Part shown: piece after piece, positions 12,239 to 24,184 of the stretch | Layout of the letters: each line of letters opens with the position of its first letter | How positions within the stretch are numbered: position 1 is the stretch's first letter | NCBI RefSeq assembly: GCF_026151205.1 | Contig: NC_087080.1 | Location: 12,969,337 to 13,033,336 of the forward strand | Reading direction: 5' to 3' | DNA: 64,000 nt | Origin: Bolinopsis microptera | Taxonomy: Eukaryota; Ctenophora; Tentaculata; Lobata; Bolinopsidae | Translations under genes and position numbers: made by a program | Notes under the pieces: model-generated | The model's database searches: none | Told to the model about the DNA's origin: nothing | Seen by the model: only the letters and a program-made list of their open reading frames with translations

Positions 12239-12619
12239 TGTAGCGTTATTGGACCTCTAACTAATTTTTCGTACAATAACTATAAGCAAAAAAGGCAGTC
12301 GTTAAGCAGTAAAAATGTCAAAATATCTTTAGATCAGTGTCTATGATAATGAAAGTTGTGTAAAAACAACAAATACGAAATTTGATGATCAGATTCATAT
12401 CACAGGTGATCTTCCTCAAATGGGTTATCGTGCAATAAATATTCCATGCTTTAAGCATCATACCAGTAATACATGCTTTTAAAAAACAATTTTGTATTCG
12501 ACCACCTCGGTCCTGCATTTGAGTGTAAACTTTACAAGATCTGGAGGTAAATAATAACTCCGAAGATGTGAACGGTTGATTACGGACCAATTGATATATA
12601 ACACAGTTTTTCAACTTAG

Positions 12620-12796
12620 TTGATGGAGGATTGAGTGCGTTTGGAGAATGGTCAGAGTGCTCAACTTCTTGTGGAGAAGGCCAAGGACAACAGACCAGGG
12701 AAAGAAGCTGTAATAACCCAGCCCCAGCTAATGGTGGTGCTGATTGTGAGGGAAGTTTGACAGAAGCGCAAAATTGCAACTCCGGTCCTTGTCCAG
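12620..12796 (+). CDS. TSP1-exon 1: thrombospondin type 1 cassette exon
   Basis: A 177-bp exon (59 codons), acceptor CAACTTAG and donor GTCCAG before GTTCG, phase 1 at both ends. It encodes one thrombospondin type 1 repeat: F-G-E-W-S-E-C-S-T-S-C-G (the W-x-x-C-S-x-x-C-G signature), then T-R-E-R-S-C, then four more cysteines ending G-P-C-P. TSP1 repeats are extracellular and often C-mannosylated and O-fucosylated at this signature. This copy contains the longer G-E-G-Q-G-Q-Q loop. Confidence 0.88.
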
Positions 12797-12947
12797 GTTC
12801 GTTAATTAACCTATTATATTTCGATAATTCAGTATGAAGAAAAAACATAACAACTAAATATTAAATTGACTTTTTCCAAAGTTCAGAAAGTATTAGCGCA
12901 AAATAAAATCTGTTATATTTGATATATGACACAGCTTTTCAACTTAG

Positions 12948-13118
12948 TTGATGGAGGATTGAGTGCGTTTGGAGAATGGTCAGAGTGCTCAACTTCTTGT
13001 GGAGAAGGACAACAGACCAGGGAAAGAAGCTGTAATAACCCAGCCCCAGATAATGGTGGTGCTGATTGTGAGGGAAGTTTGACAGAATCGCAAAATTGCA
13101 ACTCCGATCCTTGTCTAG
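12948..13118 (+). CDS. TSP1-exon 2: thrombospondin type 1 cassette exon
   Basis: 171 bp, phase 1-1, 328 bp after the first copy. It lacks the two-residue G-Q insertion (G-E-G-Q-Q) and has D in P-A-P-D-N. It also has a substituted end (D-P-C-L instead of G-P-C-P), changing the base before the donor (CTAG|GT). The frame is intact. Confidence 0.86.
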
Positions 13119-13255
13119 GTTCGTTAAGTAACCTATTATATTTATATTCGATAATTCAGTACGGAGAAAAAACATAACAACTAAAAATTAAATTGACTTT
13201 TCCCAAAGTTCAGAAAGTATTAGCGCAAAATAAAAACTTCATAATAAATATAAGG

Positions 13256-14010
13256 GTTCTTTTGCGATAGTGTAATTGCGACAACTAGCGCTATCCAGCG
13301 CTAGTTGTCGCCATCCAGCGCTATAGTTGTCGCTATCCAGCGCTGGTAAAAGATATCCAACTCAAAATATAAATTTTCGATAATTGTCGCAATCCAGCGC
13401 TAGAATTGTCGCCATCAGCGCTAGTTGTCGCTATTCAGCGCTAGTTGTCCGAGCGTGCTAAATCACTCTACAGTCGATCTTCGAGATTGTTCTAAAAGGG
13501 CCCCAGATGGTTGTAACCAACTTCAATAGATGTATTTTCGGACGCTGATTCCGAATCACCCCCCATGACATAGGGTTAAAATGCTCTCCTGACGAGATAT
13601 TGGCGAAAAACTGTATCGATCACGTGATATGACCGTATAAGGAAGTTAGTCTAATTTCTCGTTAGGGTTAGGGTTTCAGCATATGTTTTTGTTAAGGATT
13701 GGGTTAGGGTTTGGGTTGGGATCAGATTAGAGGGTTAGGGTTTCGAAAAGTCGTTCAGAACCAGCAAGAGAATGAGTTAAAAAGTCACGTGACAGTCGAG
13801 TGTAGAGTGATTAATCATTATCCCTAGTTGTCGACAACTATTGTCGACAACTATCCAGCGCTAGTTATCGAACTGTTTTCTGCGATGGCCAGTTGCGCTG
13901 GCCATCACAAACTGTCGGGTGCGACAATGTCGCATAACCAGCGTTATCCAGCGCAAGTTGTCAATGTCGACAACTAACGCTGGATAGCGACAACCAATGC
14001 TGTGAATTTC
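13256..14010. repeat. palindromic (CCAGCGCTAGTTGTCG) repeat block A
   Basis: Many direct and inverted copies of the self-complementary core TCCAGCGCTAGTTGTCG lie at 13256-13460 and 13825-13995. Between them is a stretch with degenerate GTTAGGGTTAGGGTTT motifs (about 13663-13745). A homologous block occurs at 34450-34760 after the last TSP1 exon of the other array block. It may be a foldback-type element. No coding potential was seen. Confidence 0.7.
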
Positions 14011-14181
14011 GCACTAAACGTATTAATAAGTATTGTTCGAATTAAATTCGCGTTCGAATTTTTTTCTGAAAATTGCCGCACTTTAAAAGAAATACGGGAA
14101 CAGGAAATCACGTGCCCATATCAAAATGTTCACGAAAGTTGGCTTTGTATGGTGGAATATTGCCAAAACATGTGCCTCCCG

Positions 14182-14237
14182 CAACTGTAGCAGCTACTGT
14201 CACTGAACATAAATGTAGCTGAAGTTGTTGTAACAGG
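14182..14237 (+). pseudogene. F-exon remnant with internal deletion
   Basis: About 25 bp from inside the F-exon (CTGTAGCAGCTACTGTCACTG) is joined to its last 30-odd bases (AACATAAATGTAGC to the CAG donor). Most of the domain is deleted. A normal array intron follows. Confidence 0.8.
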
Positions 14238-14747
14238 TGAATTGTATTAAAGAGAAACAAATTAGACCAAAACCAATAATCATGGGTAGAGTGGACCGCT
14301 GCCAGTGTCTCTCTTTCCCAACCAAAAGGAAATGATGTTAATTTGATTGACCGTCTGCAAATATGCAAAATGATACGAAAATGATACGAAAATGAAATCG
14401 GTCGCTCGATTTTCTCATTCATTCAGGGCTTACGAATTGTAATAGGTTTCGATTAATTAAATCAATCACATGCTGTAAAAATCTCTTTGGGTTGCGTTCG
14501 GGTCGCGACACGTACCTAGTAGTAGTATTTCGGGATAAGGGTGGTAGTTAGTGAATTAGCTGACGTTTATTGAGTGAGAGTCATTTCATAAAACCGAATG
14601 CAATAAACGCAATCATTTATAAAAATACGTTTGAGTTTGACCAATATAAAAGTATTCATAATAAAAATAAGTAATATAAGTACTAAATTCTCCGAATTTG
14701 TATCAAATTATAGGTAAATGTGCAGTATTTTAATTGTGATACTTCAG

Positions 14748-15237
14748 GTCTAAAGCTAAAGTCGGCAGTCGCAGAGTTAACCCCCACAAAGGTTACACAT
14801 GGAAAAACACTTTATCTCAACGAGGAACAATTTGCAGCAACACATGCAATCGATAAAGACCTCTCAACTGTAGCAGCTACTGTCACTGATAACGGAGCAG
14901 GCTGGATAAAGTTAGAGTTTGATGGAACTTACTTTATCCACAAGGTCCTTATCTACCACCAATTTTATACCAACTGGTACCAAAACCGTCCTGAAAGTCA
15001 ATGGTGTGCAGAGAATGAAGCTAATTTTAAGATGTGTGTGGATGGTCATAACGAAGTAGATGTGTCAGTGTACCAAGGAGAGGTAAAACAGAGCTCCTGC
15101 GGGACACTCCAACTAACATACGGACTAGAGCAGGCAGACCAGATCTACACAGTGATCTGTGACACTGACGGGGACACTGTTTATAAAGCTCAGCAAGAGT
15201 ATAGGGAACATAAATGTAGCTGAAGTTGTTGTAACAG
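14748..15237 (+). pseudogene. F-exon 4, frameshifted
   Basis: 490 bp between the usual splice sites instead of 486. An extra TTAT near 15180-15183 (ACTGTTTATAAAGC versus ACTGTAAAGC) shifts the frame before the last strand. It also carries a Q-to-H change (V-T-H-G-K) and N before W-Y-Q-N-R. If included in an mRNA it would break the reading frame. Confidence 0.8.
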
Positions 15238-15732
15238 GTGAATTGTATTAAAGAGAAACAAATTTGACCAAAACCCATAATCATGTGTCGAGTGGACCGC
15301 TGCCTGTGTCTCTCTTTCCAAACCAAAAGGAAATGATATTAATTTGATTGACCGTCTGCAAAATATTCAAAATGATACGAGAATGAAATCGGTCGCTCGA
15401 TTTTCTCATTCATTCACGGCTTACGAATTGTAATAAGTTTCGATTAATTAAATCAATCACATGCTGTAAAAATCTCTTTGGGTTGCGTTCGGGTCGACAC
15501 CTAGTATTTCGGGATAAGGCCAAGGGTGGTAGTTACTGAATTAGCTGACGTTTATTGAGTGAGAGTCATTTCATTAAACCGAATGCAATAAACGCAATCA
15601 TATATAAAAATACGTTTGAGTTTGACCAATATAAAAGTATTCATAATAAAAATAAGTAATATAAGTACTAAATTCTCCGAATTTGTATCAAATTATAGGT
15701 AAATGTGCAGTATTCTAATTGTGATACTTCAG

Positions 15733-16220
15733 GTCTGAAGCTGAAGTCGGCAGTCGCAGAGTTAACCCCCACAAAGGTTACACAAGGAAAAACACTTTAT
15801 CTCAACGAGGAACAATTTGCAGCAACACACGCAATCGATAAAGACCTCTCAACTGTAGCAGCTACTGTCACTGATAACGGAGCAGGCTGGATAAAGATAG
15901 AGTTTGCTGGAACCTACTTTATCCACAAGGTCCTTATCTACCACCAATTTTATACCGAGTGGTACCAAAACCGTCCTGAAAGTCAATGGTGTGCAGAGAA
16001 TGAAGCTAATTTTAAGATGTGTGTGGATGGTCATAACGAAGTAGATGTGTCAGTGTACCAAGGAGAGGTAAAACAGAGCTCCTGCGGGACACTCCAACTA
16101 ACGTATACGGACTAGAGCAGGCAGACCAGATCTACACACTGATCTGTGACACTGACGGGGACACTGTAAAGCTCAGCAAGAGTATCGGGAACATAAATGT
16201 AGCTGAAGTTGTTGTAACAG
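15733..16220 (+). pseudogene. F-exon 5, frameshifted
   Basis: 488 bp. Two extra bases near 16102 (AACGTATACGG versus AACATACGG) lead to an early TAG at about 16113. Other changes are W-I-K-I-E-F-A-G in the core strand. Adjacent copies 4 and 5 are thus both broken, by different lesions. Confidence 0.8.
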
Positions 16221-16709
16221 GTGAATTGTATTAAAGAGAAAAAAATTTGACCAAAACCTATAATCATGGGTAGAGTGGACCGCTGCCAGTGTATCTCTTT
16301 CCCAACCAAAAGGAAATGATATCAATTTGATTGACCGTCTGCAAAATATGCAAAATGATACGAGAATGAAATCGGGCGCTCGATTTTCTCATTCATTCAC
16401 GGCTTACAAATTGTAATAAGTTTCGAATAATTAAATCAATCGCATGCTGTAAAAATCTCTTTGGGTTGCGTTCGGGTCGACACCTAGTATTTCGGGATAA
16501 GTTTGGTATAGTTAGTGAATTAGCTGACGTTTAATGAGTGAGATTCATTTCATAAAACCGAATGCAATAAACGCAATCATATATAAAAATACGTTTGACC
16601 AACATAAAAGTATTCATAATAAATATAAGTAATATAAGTACTAAATTATCTGAATTTGTATTGTGTATCAAATAGGTAAATGTGCAGTATTTTAATTTTG
16701 ATACTTCAG

Positions 16710-17195
16710 GTCTAAAGCTAAAGTCAGCAGTCGCAGAGTTGACCCCCACAAAGGTTACACAAGGAAAAACACTTTATCTCAACGAGGAACAATTTGCAGC
16801 AACACATGCAATCGATAAAGACCTCTCAACTGTAGCAGCTACTGTCACTGATAACGGAGCAGGCTGGATAAAGTTAGAGTTTGATGGAACCTACTTTATC
16901 CACAATGTCCTTATCTACCACCAATTTTATACCGACTGGTACCAAAACCGTCCTGAAAGTCAATGGTGTGCAGAGAATGATGCTAATTTTAAGATGTGTG
17001 TGGATGGTCATAACGAAGTTGATGTGTCAGTGTACCAAGGAGAGGTAAAACAGAGCTCCTGCGGGACACTCCAACTAACATACGGACTAGAGCAGGCAGA
17101 CCAGATCTACACAATGATCTGTGAATCTGACGGGGACACTGTAAAGCTCAGCAAGAGTATAGGGAACATAAATATAGCTGAAGTTGTTGTAACAG
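16710..17195 (+). CDS. F-exon 6: galactose-binding cassette exon, most diverged intact copy
   Basis: 486 bp, intact. It differs at several sites (F-I-H-N-V-L, E-N-D-A-N-F, T-M-I-C-E-S-D-G-D, N-I-N-I-A-E-V), making it the most divergent intact F-exon. An LDLa-exon follows 255 bp later. Confidence 0.74.
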
Positions 17196-17450
17196 GTGAA
17201 TTGTATTAAAGAGAAACAAAGTTGACCAAAACCCATAATCATGGGTAGAGTTGACTGCTGCGGCCAGTGTATCTCTTTCCCAACCAAAAGGAAATGATAT
17301 TAATTTGATTGACCGTCTGCAAAATATGCAAAATGATACGAGAACGAAATCGGTCGCTCGCTTTTCCCATACTAATTTTATAATAATTTTATGATAGTCC
17401 ATAATTCTATATTCTTTAAATATAATTATAAACATCAACTAATCCCCCAG

Positions 17451-17570
17451 GAGCGGAATGTGAGGAAGGGAAGGCACGTTGTGCGGATGGAGTGCAATGT
17501 ATTGAGGACAATTCTTTTTGTGATGGTTCAGCAGATTGTGAAGATGGTTCAGATGAAGATTATTGCCCAG
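17451..17570 (+). CDS. LDLa-exon 2: LDL-receptor class A cassette exon
   Basis: 120 bp, phase 1-1, six cysteines retained. One notable change: the residue between the last acidic position and the final cysteine is Y instead of N (D-E-D-Y-C). Flanking introns match copies 1 and 3 closely. Confidence 0.85.
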
Positions 17571-17786
17571 GTTGAGTATTGATAAACTTACTTGTAAATT
17601 TTACCATAAAACCTAAAATTCTGAAATAACATCTTACAGCTATTATAATAGTCCGATATAGCTCCCGCCATCTCACAATACCAAATGGGATAAACGCAAT
17701 CATATATAAAACTACGTTTAACCAACATAAAATTGTTTTTATAATAAATAATATAAGTACTAAATTCTCTGAATTTGTATCAATTA

Positions 17787-17958
17787 TAGGGTTTGCAACC
17801 GATATTATCGGCGATAATTTGTGAAAAAGTCACTATCGGTTATCGGCGATAATTTCTAACCGTTAAACCAATGATGACAACATTTGTTTCTTTCAAAATC
17901 ATTCCCAAAAAGTTCGAAATTCCGTATAAACATCTATCAAATTTAGCGTTATTGGACC
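17787..17958. repeat. palindromic relic with ATTATCGGCGATAAT, copy B
   Basis: Same relic as at 12085, in the same position after an LDLa-exon. It is followed almost at once by the Penelope insertion at 17998. Confidence 0.65.
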
Positions 17959-18394
17959 TTTACAGCTAACCACCTTGACCTAATTCTAACTGTCCACAGA
18001 GGAATTTGTTTCCCTTTAAATCAATCAAACTAGATGAATTGTTGTAAATACTGAGATCAAACTATCAATCTACAGGCTATTGTCAAACATGTTGCAAGGC
18101 GTCATCTTCAGTGACATATAAGCCCTAGAAATTGTAAAAAGTTAGTAAAACTCAAAATTCCTTTAAAAATCTGAACACTCTTAAAACGGGTATAAAGTTA
18201 AAATTAAGATGTTAGGAGTAAGGGAAGGCCAAAAGGATTTATAGTGTTAATTCCCAAAGGTTTTAAAGTCTTGAGTAGTTGAATATATTTATGTTCACGG
18301 ACTTCCAAAGTTTAGGACTAGAATTATCAATAATTGACACATTACAAATTTTGTTAAAATCTTCCCTTTGTTTAAAACCATGATCCAACAAATG

Positions 18395-20378
18395 TTAACC
18401 CAAACTATATTCATCACTTGTTTCATCTACCTGATCACCATTTAAAAGTTTATAATATTTGACCCTATGTTCTCCAGTCCTAACCCGTAGATAGCGAGTT
18501 GTGCGACCGACGTAAGCCTTTCCACAGACACTACATGGGAACAGATAAATGATGTTGTAACTCTGGCAGTTTCCAGGGGAAGCATTAACCTTCTTGCCGT
18601 TCACTTTGAATTCATGGGTGCCTTTGACAAGTTCACAACATTTGCATCTTGGCACATCGCATTTGCTGGTTGGGCCATGTTTAGCTCCTAAAGCAAGTTC
18701 TTTCAATTTGACGAGGCGAGATTTTAGGCTTGACCCTGTTTTCTTTGTGTAACTGAAAATTTTCTTCCTAGGCGTGGCAGATGTTGAGGAGGTCTCTTGG
18801 GATGTTTCAACAGTGTCACTTTCACTGAAACTCCTCGTTCTTGAGAGGTGTTCTTCATACTTCTTAGTCACAGACACCAGATCATCATCACTACCATAAG
18901 TAGATATGACCCTGATTGGAAGATGTAATGATGTCTGGTCATCAGGAGCCTGGACTTTGCGTGACAGTGATCTTTTTGTGTTGAGGACCTTATTACTGAT
19001 GTTCTCAATCATTTTTCTAGGGTAACATGCGGCAAGAAAGGCTTTTTTGAGGTTGTTGAGATGTTCTTTCAGGCGTTCTTGGCAGTTGATGATCCTTCTG
19101 AGTCTAAAGCATTGAGATTACACGATACCGGAATAGATATGGTTAGGGTGGGAGCTTTTAAAATGTAGATATGAACGAGAGTCTGTTGGCTTTATGAACA
19201 AATCCGTTTGGAGGGATCCTAAGGAATCGAAGGTGAACATTATGTCAAGGAAAGATACGTATTTACCAGGATTTTCTATTTGGTATTCATCAATGACTAG
19301 GCCATAGGAGAGGAGTGCTTTGTTAACATCTGCAATCCAAATTTTGAACTCATCAGTAGTTCCCTCAAACAAACCTGCTCCGTCGTCAATGTAACGCCTG
19401 TCTGATACGATCTTATTCATGAGCTCTGGGTTACTATAAACACATTTGTTCATTAGGTAGTAGACTGCTATGTTTGCGATTTGGACACATAGTGATCCAC
19501 CCGTAGGGATACCGATGAGCTGTATGAACCAATTTTGATCGAACACCCCAGCAGAGGATCGGAGGCTTAATTCCACCAGTTGTGTGAGCCATTGGCAGAA
19601 GTCTTCAGACCAATCTTCTCTACATGATGACACAGCGGACCTCAAGGCCTCTATGACGAGAGATGGTGTTAAAGAGTCATAGAAGGCCTTAAAGTCGTAG
19701 GTAAACGATCTGAAGCCTTTCTTCTGTACTGGGGAATGTTCACTATCCACGAAATCCAACCATTGAAGGGCATCTGCAGTGCAATCAGTCAAAAGGTCAG
19801 AGCAGAAATCTTTTTCAAGATCCTTCAGGTATTGGTTAGCGAGGAAAACATCACTGCGTTTTGTGATTCCATCCTGGAGTGCCGTGATGAGCCTGAAGGG
19901 GGGCTCGACTCCTGGTTTAAGGTCTTCCTTTTGAAGCTTGTGGATCTTTAGAGTGGGGTAGAAATAAGCTTTACCAGGTTTGAAGTGGGTAGAAGTACTC
20001 TTGTTGTTAGTAAATGTACCATCACTGTTCAGATTGTTGGTAATACCCATGATGTCTTGAGCTTCTTTTGGTATAACAAAGTTTTTCTTTTTTCCCTCGA
20101 TCTATAAATCAAATAATTCCTGGTGTAGGTCTTGCGTTGGGTCTTTAGCGAGCTTTTTATACAATAGGGGGTTGTCGAGCTTTTCCTGTGTTCTTCGCTT
20201 TAGCATAGCTGGGTCCACTAGTAACACGGCTCCACCTTTGTCAGCTGAAACTATTCAACTTGCTATTGTAAGTTTTTCATGTTTGATCATTCTTTCTAAC
20301 CATTTAAGGCCACGGGACTCCATCTTGTTGAGGTTTTTAGGCTGTAGATTAGTTTTAGGTCCTCTAATGAGTTGCTGA
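18395..20378 (-). pseudogene. Penelope-like element B reverse transcriptase and GIY-YIG endonuclease, broken
   Basis: Reading 20378 to 18395 on the minus strand: an N-terminal block with D-K-G-G-A-V-L-L-V-D (interrupted by stops near 20255 and 20101), a reverse transcriptase (20050-19118) with I-G-I-P-T-G-G and R-Y-I-D-D-G-A-G, a stop at 19118, a linker with C-D-V-P-R-C-K-C-C, and a GIY-YIG domain (N-I-I-Y-L-F-P-C-S-V-C-G-K-A-Y-V-G-R-T). At least three in-frame stops show it is dead. The catalytic motif (Y-I-D-D versus Y-V-D-D) and linker differ from element A, so it is a separate family. Confidence 0.88.
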
Positions 20379-20397
20379 TCTAAGTCCGCAGCCCATG

Positions 20398-21626
20398 GGC
20401 ACATATTAGGTGCGATGGGTGCGGGATCGCACAATTTACCGTTTCCCGCACACTTCCGCATAATTTATTGTTTTCCGCACATTTTCGCACATTTTGTAAT
20501 TATCTGCATATTTCCGCATAATCTAGCATTTTCCGCGTAATTTCGCATAATTTTGAAATTTTTGCGTTAAGATTTTCGAGTGTAAAAACCAAAATATGTT
20601 AAATGTCGGGCCCTTTTATAGGACCGTGACTCAGGCCCTTTCGGGACCCTGACCCAGGCCCTTTCGGGACCCTGACCCAGGCCCTTTCGGGACCGTGACC
20701 CAGGCCGTTTTGGAACTCATACCTAGGCCACGTGACCCAGTTACCACGTGACTCAGGCCCTTTCGGGACCCTGACCGAGGCCCTTTCGGGACCCTGACTC
20801 AGGCCCTTTCGGGACCCTGACCGAGGCCCTTTCGGGACCATGACCCAGGCCCTTTTGGAACTCATGCTTAGGCCACGTAACCGAGGCCCTTTCGGGACCG
20901 TGACCCAGGCCCTTTCGGTACCGTTACCCAGGCCCTTTCGGGACCCTGACCCAGGCCCTTTCGGGACCATGACCCAGGCCCTTTTGGAACTCATGCTTAG
21001 GCCACGTGACCGAGGCCCTTTCGGGACCGTGACCCAGGCCCTTTCGGGACCGTTACCCAGGCCCTTTCGGGACCGTGACCCAGGCCCTTTCGGGACCGTG
21101 ACCCAGGCCGTTATGGAACCCTCGTCGTTACCGTACTTCGATTATAGTGTATCAGTTATCATTCGTAACTTCTGCCTCTGGTGATAATAGAGTAGGTAGC
21201 GTTGGCTTTATAGTGGGCTTAATGGATCTTGGATCAAATGGTTCACAAGTACTGACGATCAATGCCAACAAGCGTGTCACATATTTGCGATCACGCATGG
21301 GATCTGATCGACTCTATCAAGAGGCGTCTTCAAATAACTGTCTCCTGATCTCTACCAGATCAAGTCACTGTTCTCAGATAACTGAATCTCAATAAAGGTT
21401 CAATCATGGTCTTAGTAAAGAACTACACCCTCAGTAACACATAAACAGACCTATTTTTGATAAGAGCGGCGGTTATACGTTTAGAATTTCCAAAGTCCTT
21501 GAGAAAATGCAAAAGAAAACCGCACAATTCCCGCACAAATTACGAAAAAATCACCGCACATTTTACCTTTATAGTCGGGTGCGGTACCGCATAATTTCGA
21601 TTTTTTTACCGCACCTAATATGTGCC
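20398..21626. mobile_element. Non-autonomous TIR element carrying a minisatellite
   Basis: Ends are perfect 17-bp inverted repeats, GGCACATATTAGGTGCG (20398-20414) and its complement (21610-21626). Subterminal regions are full of CCGCACA/TTCCGCATAATT motifs in opposite orientation. The flanks CCGCAGCCCATG and CCGCAGCCACATGG look like a target duplication, though a TCTG stretch intervenes on the right. No transposase. It interrupts the N-terminus of Penelope element B. Confidence 0.75.
20607..21118. repeat. 23-bp minisatellite (CAGGCCCTTTCGGGACCCTGACC)n
   Basis: About 20 tandem 23-bp units containing the near-palindrome GGCCCTTTCGGGACC, with a higher-order variant holding a TTTTGGAACTCATGCTTAGGCCACGTGACC insert. 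Both strands stay open only because the unit has no stops; no protein is inferred. Confidence 0.93.
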
Positions 21627-21785
21627 TCTGCCGCAGCCACATGGTGTTTGTAATCTCATTGATGGATTGGTCCTCACTTGGGGGCTTTCTACCCTTAACC
21701 GTCCACCCTAAATCTTGATATAGTTATACCTTATCGGACCATATTTGACCGGACATTAAATGAACGGACATAATTATGAACAGAC

Positions 21786-22218
21786 ATTAAAAATTTGACC
21801 AAAACCCATAATCATGGGTAGAGTGGACCGCTGCCAGTGTCTCTCTTTCCCAACCAAAAGGAATTGATATTAATTTGATTGACCGTCTGCAAAATATGCA
21901 AAATGATACGAGAATGAAATCGGTCGCTCATTTTCTCATTCATTCACGGCTTACGAATTGTAATAAGTTTCGAATAATTAAATCAATCGCATGCTGTAAA
22001 AATCTCTTTGGGTTGCGTTCGGGTCGACACCTAGTATTTCGGGATAAGGGTGGTAGTTAGTGAATCAGCTGACGTTTATTGAGTGAGAGTCATTTCATAA
22101 AACCGAATGCAATAAACGCAATCATATATAAAATACGTTTGACCAACATAAAAGTATTCATAATAAATATAAGTAATATAAGTACTAAATTCTCCGAATT
22201 TGTATCAAATAGGTAAAT
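21786..22218. other. F-cassette intron segment joined to block boundary
   Basis: After the Penelope insertion, sequence also seen at 27417-27495 (a GGACATTAAATGAACGGACATAATTATGAA palindrome-like stretch) is fused directly to the standard F-intron (TTGACCAAAACCC). This marks the recombination joint where a TSP1 segment is missing between LDLa-exon 2 and F-exon 7. Confidence 0.6.
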
Positions 22219-22246
22219 GTGCAGTATTTTAATTGTGATACTTCAG

Positions 22247-22732
22247 GTCTAAAGCTAAAGTCGGCAGTCGCAGAGTTAACCCCCACAAAGGTTACACAAG
22301 GAAAAACACTTTATCTCAACGAGGAACAATTTGCAGCAACACATGCAATCGATAAAGACCTCTCAACTGTAGCAGCTACTGTCACTGATAACGGAGCAGG
22401 CTGGATAAAGTTAGAGTTTGATGGAACCTACTTTATCCACAAGGTCCTTATCTACCACCAATTTTATACCGACTGGTACCAAAACCGTCCTGAAAGTCAA
22501 TGGTGTGCAGAGAATGAAGCTAATTTTAAGATGTGTGTGGATGGTCATAACGATGTAGATGTGTCAGTGTACCAAGGAGAGGTAAAACAGAGCTCCTGCG
22601 GGACACTCCAACTAACATACGGACTAGAGCAGGCAGACCAGATCTACACACTGATCTGTGACACTGACGGGGACACTGTAAAGCTCAGCAAGAGTATAGG
22701 GAACATAAATGTAGCTGAAGTTGTTGTAACAG
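22247..22732 (+). CDS. F-exon 7: galactose-binding cassette exon
   Basis: 486 bp, intact; carries the H-N-D-V-D-V variant. It is the first of five closely spaced intact copies. Its intron variant (CCAAAATTCATAATC and GACCACTGCC) recurs only at copy 9. Confidence 0.75.
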
Positions 22733-23219
22733 GTGAATTGTATTAAAGAGAAACAAATTTGACCAAAATTCATAATCATGGGTAGAGTGGACCACTGCCA
22801 GTGTCTCTCTTTCCCAACCAAAAGGAAATGATATTAATTTGATTGACCGTCTGCAAAATATGCAAAATGATACGAGAATGAAATCGGTCGCTCGATTTTC
22901 TCATTCATTCACGGCTTACGAATTGTAATAAGTTTCGAATAATTAAATCAATCGCATGCTATAAAAATCTCTTTGGGTTGCGTTCGGGTCGACACCTAGT
23001 ATTTCGGGATAAGGGTGGTAGTTAGTGAATTAGCTGACGTTCATTGAGTGAAAGTCAATTCATAAAACCGAATGCAATAAACGCAATCATATATAAAAAT
23101 ACGTTTGACCAACATAAAAGTATTCATAATAAATATAAGTAATATAAGTACTAAATTCTCCGAATTTGTTTTTTGTATCAAATAGGTAAATGTGCAGTAT
23201 TTTAATTGTGATACTTCAG

Positions 23220-23705
23220 GTCTAAAGCTAAAGTCGGCAGTCGCAGAGTTGACCCCCACAAAGGTTACACAAGGAAAAACACTTTATCTCAACGAGGAAC
23301 AATTTGCAGCAACACATGCAATCGATAAAGACCTCTCAACTGTAGCAGCTACTGTCACTGATAACGGAGCAGGCTGGATAAAGTTAGAGTTTGATGGAAC
23401 CTACTTTATCCACAAGGTCCTTATCTACCACCAATTTTATACCGACTGGTACCAAAACCGTCCTGAAAGTCAATGGTGTGCAGAGAATGAAGCTAATTTT
23501 AAGATGTGTGTGGATGGTCATAACGATGTAGATGTGTCAGTGTACCAAGGAGAGGTAAAACAGAGCTCCTGCGGGACACTCCAACTAACATACGGACTAG
23601 AGCAGGCAGACCAGATCTACACACTGATCTGTGACACTGACGGGGACACTGTAAAGCTCAGCAAGAGTATAGGGAACATAAATGTAGCTGAAGTTGTTGT
23701 AACAG
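23220..23705 (+). CDS. F-exon 8: galactose-binding cassette exon
   Basis: 486 bp, intact, with the same predicted protein as copies 7 and 9. The upstream intron has the TTTGTTTTTTGTATC variant shared with copies 10 and 11. Confidence 0.75.
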
Positions 23706-24184
23706 GTGAATTGTATTAAAGAGAAACAAATTTGACCAAAACCCATAATCATGGGTAGAGTGGACCGCTGCCAGTGTATCTCTTTCCCAACCAAAAGGAA
23801 ATGATATTAATTTGATTGACCGTCTGCAAAATATGCAAAATGATACGAGAATGAAATTGGTCGCTCGATTTTCTCATTCATTCACAGCTTACGAATTGTA
23901 ATAAGTTTCGATGAATTAAATCAATCACATGCTGTAAAAATCTCTTTGGGTTGCGTTCGGGTCGACACCTAGTATTTCGGGATAAGGGTGGTAGTTAGTG
24001 AATCAGCTGACGTTTATTGAGTGAGAGTCATTTCATAAAACCGAATGCAATAAACGCAATCATATATAAAATACGTTTGACCAACATAAAAGTATTCATA
24101 ATAAATATAAGTAATATAAGTACTAAATTCTCCGAATTTGTATCAAATAGGTAAATGTGCAGTATTTTAATTGTGATACTTCAG

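Larger units (their letters stand above)
17998..21693 (-). mobile_element. Penelope-like element B insertion (second family) with nested element
   Basis: Compared with the uninterrupted copy near 27400-27430, extra sequence lies between CTAACTGTCCAC (ending 17997) and TTAACCGTCCAC (21695-21706), an imperfect target duplication of about 12 bp. The insertion carries minus-strand Penelope coding remnants and, nested inside them, a TIR element at 20398-21626. Confidence 0.75.

Noticed and set aside
13663-13745. Interstitial telomere sequence (TTAGGG)
   Set aside because: Only a few degenerate copies (TTAGGGTTAGGGTTT, TTGGGTTAGGG) within a repeat block; too short and irregular to claim a telomere fusion.
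20599-21184. Open frames on both strands of about 115-130 residues
   Set aside because: Produced by the stop-free 23-bp minisatellite; period 23 cycles through all frames and both strands stay open.
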